From positions 39,271-103,270 of the forward strand of contig CANNGA010000015.1 in the NCBI GenBank assembly GCA_947504035.1: a stretch of 64,000 nucleotides of DNA, written 5' to 3'. Below the pieces are notes generated by a model that saw only the letters and a list, made by a program, of their open reading frames with translations, was not told the DNA's origin and did not search any database. A program made the position numbers and the translations under genes. The stretch is from an uncultured Flavobacteriaceae bacterium (GTDB taxonomy: Bacteria; Bacteroidota; Bacteroidia; Flavobacteriales; Flavobacteriaceae). Positions 61,446 to 64,000 of the stretch are shown here, one piece after another (position 1 is the first letter of the stretch; every line of letters begins with the position of its first letter).

Positions 61446-62312
61446 ATGAGTTGGGAGGAAGACAAAGACAAAATAACACAAAGATATTTTCAAGCAATAA
61501 ACAAAAACAACATTGAGTTATTCGGAATAATTAAAGATAATCTAACGGAAATAAAACCAGTTTTACCTTTAATTGAATTCGTTCTTTCCCGATTGGAATC
61601 CGTGACTACTTTGGTATTAGATAATCGGATTTGGGATGCTGAAATTGTACTAAGATCAGCACTTGAAACTTTTACGAAGTTTTTATTTATCACAACTGCC
61701 GATAAAGAAGAACAGAATATTCGAATAAACGAATATTGGAATTCTTTAGCAGAAATAAGTTCTATAAAACAATCTGCTCAGGCAAAAAGAAATTTAGAAC
61801 ATTTTCGAGATAGTACAGTTCATAGACTTGCATATTTACCGATGGTTCTACCTGCCGATTTAGAAACTGAATTGCGTGAAAAATGGACAAAATCTGAAAG
61901 ACAAAAAGTAGAGCAAAAGTGGTCATTTACAGAAATGATCTTTTCGATTTCAAAAAACTATCGAGGCAAACCATTTGAAATGATTGTTGCGCTTACTCAT
62001 AGTTATAGAATGAGTAGCCACGTTATGCACGGAGATGAAACAGGAATTTCAATTATTAGAGAGCGAGAAAGTCGATCTCAAGCTGATTATGAAATTGCAA
62101 TGAATGCTCATTATTTAAGATTATTAAGCGACAGTTTTATTTATTGCGCTTTTATAGCAATCGAGACTATGGAATTTCTGAATTTGAAAGAAAATAAAAA
62201 ATTCTTTTTTGAGAATCAGAAAAGTTTAGATGATATTCAAGAATTGGTACAAAAATATCACGGAAAAGTTTTTGAAGACCCTGATTATGATAAATATAAA
62301 ACGAAGGAATAA
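61446..62312 (+). CDS. DUF5677-like cargo protein
   Basis: A 288-residue cytoplasmic, nearly all-helical protein. The pattern VLSRLESVTTLVLDNRIWDAEIVLRSALETFTKFLFI followed by SYRMSSHVMHGDETG resembles DUF5677 and related HEPN-like helical proteins; in that group an H-x-D/G motif near the end is shared. No RNase HEPN motif (RxxxxH) is clearly seen. The function is unknown; some relatives sit in defence loci. It is bounded by the 28-bp palindrome upstream and the attC-like element downstream, so it looks like a mobile single-gene cassette. Confidence 0.6.
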   Translation: MSWEEDKDKITQRYFQAINKNNIELFGIIKDNLTEIKPVLPLIEFVLSRLESVTTLVLDNRIWDAEIVLRSALETFTKFLFITTADKEEQNIRINEYWNSLAEISSIKQSAQAKRNLEHFRDSTVHRLAYLPMVLPADLETELREKWTKSERQKVEQKWSFTEMIFSISKNYRGKPFEMIVALTHSYRMSSHVMHGDETGISIIRERESRSQADYEIAMNAHYLRLLSDSFIYCAFIAIETMEFLNLKENKKFFFENQKSLDDIQELVQKYHGKVFEDPDYDKYKTKE

Positions 62313-62507
62313 AACGTTGGGTAACAACACCTATGCGATAATGCGGGGTTTAGGTCTAACTGAAAGGTTTTTGTCTATTTGGTTTGTCGCCAAAGTATTA
62401 AATTTAGTATTTTAGAAAAGATAAAAACAAAACATAAACTTTGGCTCAGTGCTGGCACGAAAACTTGTGATTTTCTACTTCCGCACTACGCATAGCTAAA
62501 CGTTGCC
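62313..62507. repeat. attC-like hairpin element with nested repeats
   Basis: The left end AACGTTGGGTAACAACACC is followed by CTATGCG-TA-TGCGG; the right end has CCGCACTACGCATAG then CTAAACGTTGCC. The two ends pair (CTATGCG/CGCATAG and TGCGG/CCGCA with single-base bulges). Inside are a second perfect pair GCCAAAGT (62389-62396) and ACTTTGGC (62438-62445). No gene fits in this 195-base stretch. Similar sequence blocks are, from memory, dispersed in flavobacterial genomes. The plan (imperfect long hairpin, GTTG/CAAC ends, located between single genes) resembles integron attC sites. Confidence 0.55.
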
Positions 62508-62542
62508 ATTCATTGTGCTCACTCAAAACTGAAAAAAATTGA

Positions 62543-62941
62543 ATGAATAAAAGAGAAAAACTAATTGCATTAATTCCAGCTCTTTGGGCAAGTATTTTTG
62601 ATATAACAATAACTACAATTCACCAACCAAAAGAATATTGGAATGGAAACTTGAATATTGCGAATGAAGGGAATCCAATTGGAAATTTTATGATGAAAAG
62701 TCACGTTTCAGGACTTTTTATTATATCAACTATATGGTTGATTTTAATTGGAATTATTGGATATTATTTACCAAGAAAAATATCTCGGATTTTCCTTTTG
62801 TTTGTTTTAATGGTACATAGTTGGGCTGCTTCAACTTGGATAGGTCCAATTTATGGATTCTGGTTTGTTATATTATTCATTCTATTCAACTCAATTCTAT
62901 TTTATATAATTAATGATAAGGTTAATAAGAAAAATATATGA
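62543..62941 (+). CDS. Four-helix membrane protein, cargo
   Basis: A 132-residue membrane protein with four hydrophobic segments (about 6-22, 52-74, 80-96 and 100-124). A conserved-looking loop QPKEYWNGNLNIANEGNPIGNFMM precedes the second helix. I do not recognise the family. It stands alone between two hairpin elements, as expected of a cassette-like cargo gene. Its role is unknown. Confidence 0.6.
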   Translation: MNKREKLIALIPALWASIFDITITTIHQPKEYWNGNLNIANEGNPIGNFMMKSHVSGLFIISTIWLILIGIIGYYLPRKISRIFLLFVLMVHSWAASTWIGPIYGFWFVILFILFNSILFYIINDKVNKKNI

Positions 62942-63163
62942 GTCGGAATTAAACCTATTTGCGGACTAAATAGTTAAACATAATCACTCTAACTCTGAAA
63001 AACGGAAAACTGAACTCTGAAATAACAACGAAATGGCAACACCGTATAAAAAAAATTGCTAGTTTTAGCTAAACCAAATTTAGTTGCCTGTTTGCTAGCT
63101 TCTGATTTTCCTTCGGAAAATCCTCGCCCACAAACCCGCAACTTTCCTTATACAAACACGTTG
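62942..63163. repeat. Second attC-like hairpin element adjoining a group II intron
   Basis: From about 63034 (TGGCAACACCGTATAA) to 63163 (TTATACAAACACGTTG), the ends are near-complementary (CAACACCGTATAA with TTATAC...GTTG). Inside is a perfect hairpin GATTTTCC-TTC-GGAAAATC (63104-63122), and the TTGCTAG/GCTAGC words recur. The left part (62942-63033) is unremarkable. The element stops where the intron begins (63164). Its ends share the GTTG/CAAC core with the element at 62313. Confidence 0.5.
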
Positions 63164-64000
63164 GTGTGCCACGAAGTGGCATACATCCAGTAGGTGTAAA
63201 TCCTACCAGAGCAATTAACTGTTCACTCTGAAGATGCATGGACAGTAAGTTTCGTGAGGGATTCTCTGAAGCTCCATGCTATCAAATAAACAAGCCGTAA
63301 TGCTTAAGCGTGAACCCGAAGTAGCTTCGATAAGTGTATCAGTAGATTTGGGGAGAGTTTTGACGGTCTCGAACCCTGCCATATTACAAGGATTAACAGT
63401 TGCTTGAATTGTAATAAACTACCGGAGTCATAGGGATGGCGTGCTTATAGATGGATGTGTGTTAAACGTGGGAGATCTCCAATAACAGCAATTGGCAATT
63501 GTAAATAATTGTATATAAGTATTACGAAGTTACAATTAGTTATTAGAGAAGTCGGAGGAGCTCATAGTACCAATAATTGTAGAGACAACAAAACTCTATC
63601 TAGGAAAGGAGCTCTACTTTAGAAAAGCTTATATGAAAAACAGAACGACGAGTATTGATGCCCATCTATTAGCACGTCCTTCAGACTGTGAAGAAAGGCT
63701 TCGTGTTTTTCAAAGGAAGCTATACATTAGAGCCAAGCAGGACAAAAACTTCAAGGCGTTTAGTCTCTACGGAAAATTGTGTGAAGACATAACGCTAATA
63801 GAAGCTTACAGGAGAGTCAAAAGCAACTATTCTAAGGGAGTAGGCGTAGATGGACAAAGTTTTGAAGATATCGAAAAACAAGGCGTAAAAACCTTTTTAG
63901 AAGATATTCAACAAGATTTGGTACATGGCACTTACAAGAGCAAAGCAGTTAAGCAAGTACTCATCGCTAAAGAAAAGAAAGGAGACTTTAGAAAACTCGG
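63164..64000 (+). mobile_element. Group II intron (5' part, runs off the window)
   Basis: A GTGTG sequence (63164-63168) matches the group II 5' consensus GUGYG. About 470 bases of structured, ORF-free sequence follow, with paired segments typical of domain I (for example GCCAC-GAA-GTGGC at 63169-63181 and GTAGG/CCTAC near 63192-63210). A reverse transcriptase ORF starts at 63633, in the position of an ORF inside domain IV. The 3' part (domains V-VI and the 3' exon) is outside the window, so the subclass cannot be fixed; the short 5' part would suit class C-type introns. Confidence 0.72.
63633..64000 (+). CDS. Group II intron reverse transcriptase/maturase, partial
   Basis: The frame from ATG at 63633 is open to the window edge (122 codons). 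Early residues KNRTTSIDAHLLARPS are followed by a helical region and the RT-0/RT-1 start: SKGVGVDGQSFEDIEKQGVK, then LVHGTYKSKAVKQVLIAKEK and GDFRKLG. This is the standard start of intron-encoded RTs (GVDG, then Y-x-PxxV-x-IPK-x-x-R-LGIP). The catalytic YADD box and maturase domain would lie beyond the edge. It lies inside the intron that begins at 63164. Confidence 0.85.
   Translation, partial: MKNRTTSIDAHLLARPSDCEERLRVFQRKLYIRAKQDKNFKAFSLYGKLCEDITLIEAYRRVKSNYSKGVGVDGQSFEDIEKQGVKTFLEDIQQDLVHGTYKSKAVKQVLIAKEKKGDFRKL

Overview
The window looks like a chromosomal segment of a member of the Flavobacteriaceae (phylum Bacteroidota). The DNA is AT-rich. Two secreted proteins end in type IX secretion (T9SS) sorting domains. 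Candidate promoters follow the Bacteroidota pattern (TTG near -33, TAnnTTTG near -7), many genes lack a clear Shine-Dalgarno sequence, and TonB-dependent uptake, DUF4349, DUF3857 and WYL proteins are all typical of the group. No genus can be fixed from the sequence alone.

Layout. 1-6.4 kb (mostly minus strand): an rnpA / DUF4349 / S41-peptidase operon, two small membrane proteins, an M1 lipoprotein metallopeptidase, an S8 lipoprotein protease and an MBL-fold hydrolase. 6.8-11.1 kb: a small CNGKCHL-motif protein, a TonB-dependent receptor and a PepSY membrane protein, probably a metal-uptake operon. 11.1-14.7 kb: an accessory cassette with decayed transposase and integrase ends, a candidate toxin/immunity pair and an orphan lipoprotein. 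14.8-23 kb: glycogen metabolism (glgA-glgC-glgB and a GH31 alpha-glucosidase). 23-33.5 kb: lepA, small membrane proteins, a Tes-like radical SAM enzyme overlapping a divergent Lgt-like protein, a T9SS-exported expansin, dusB, an alpha/beta hydrolase, a LolC/FtsX-like permease, rbfA, methylmalonyl-CoA epimerase and a CAU tRNA. 33.6-38.6 kb: DUF5713, a trypsin-like protease without signal peptide, then a three-gene alpha-pore-forming toxin operon. 38.7-43.5 kb: three secreted proteins, two of the DUF3857/transglutaminase type.

43.5-59.2 kb is, in my reading, the most interesting part: an RNA-repair island. It holds a WYL regulator and an HD-type hydrolase divergent from a divergent RtcB RNA ligase, a CCA-adding-enzyme homologue, a T9SS protein, an ARPP-1-like lipoprotein, an S24/S26-fold protein, two short terminator-bounded transcription units, a PcfJ-like protein, a canonical RtcB, a pol-beta-type nucleotidyltransferase, a C45/NAAA-like Ntn hydrolase, the release factor PrfH and a TPR-like protein. 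PrfH with RtcB is known to rescue and reseal ribosomes cut in the decoding centre. The neighbours suggest a larger RNA damage response.

59.2-64 kb is a second accessory zone: single cargo genes (lipoprotein, DUF5677-like, membrane protein) separated by long hairpin elements whose ends carry a recurring GTTG/CAAC core. Two more integrase C-terminal remnants lie here. A group II intron appears to begin exactly at the end of the last hairpin element, and its reverse transcriptase runs off the window edge. No rRNA, CRISPR array or intact insertion sequence was seen.
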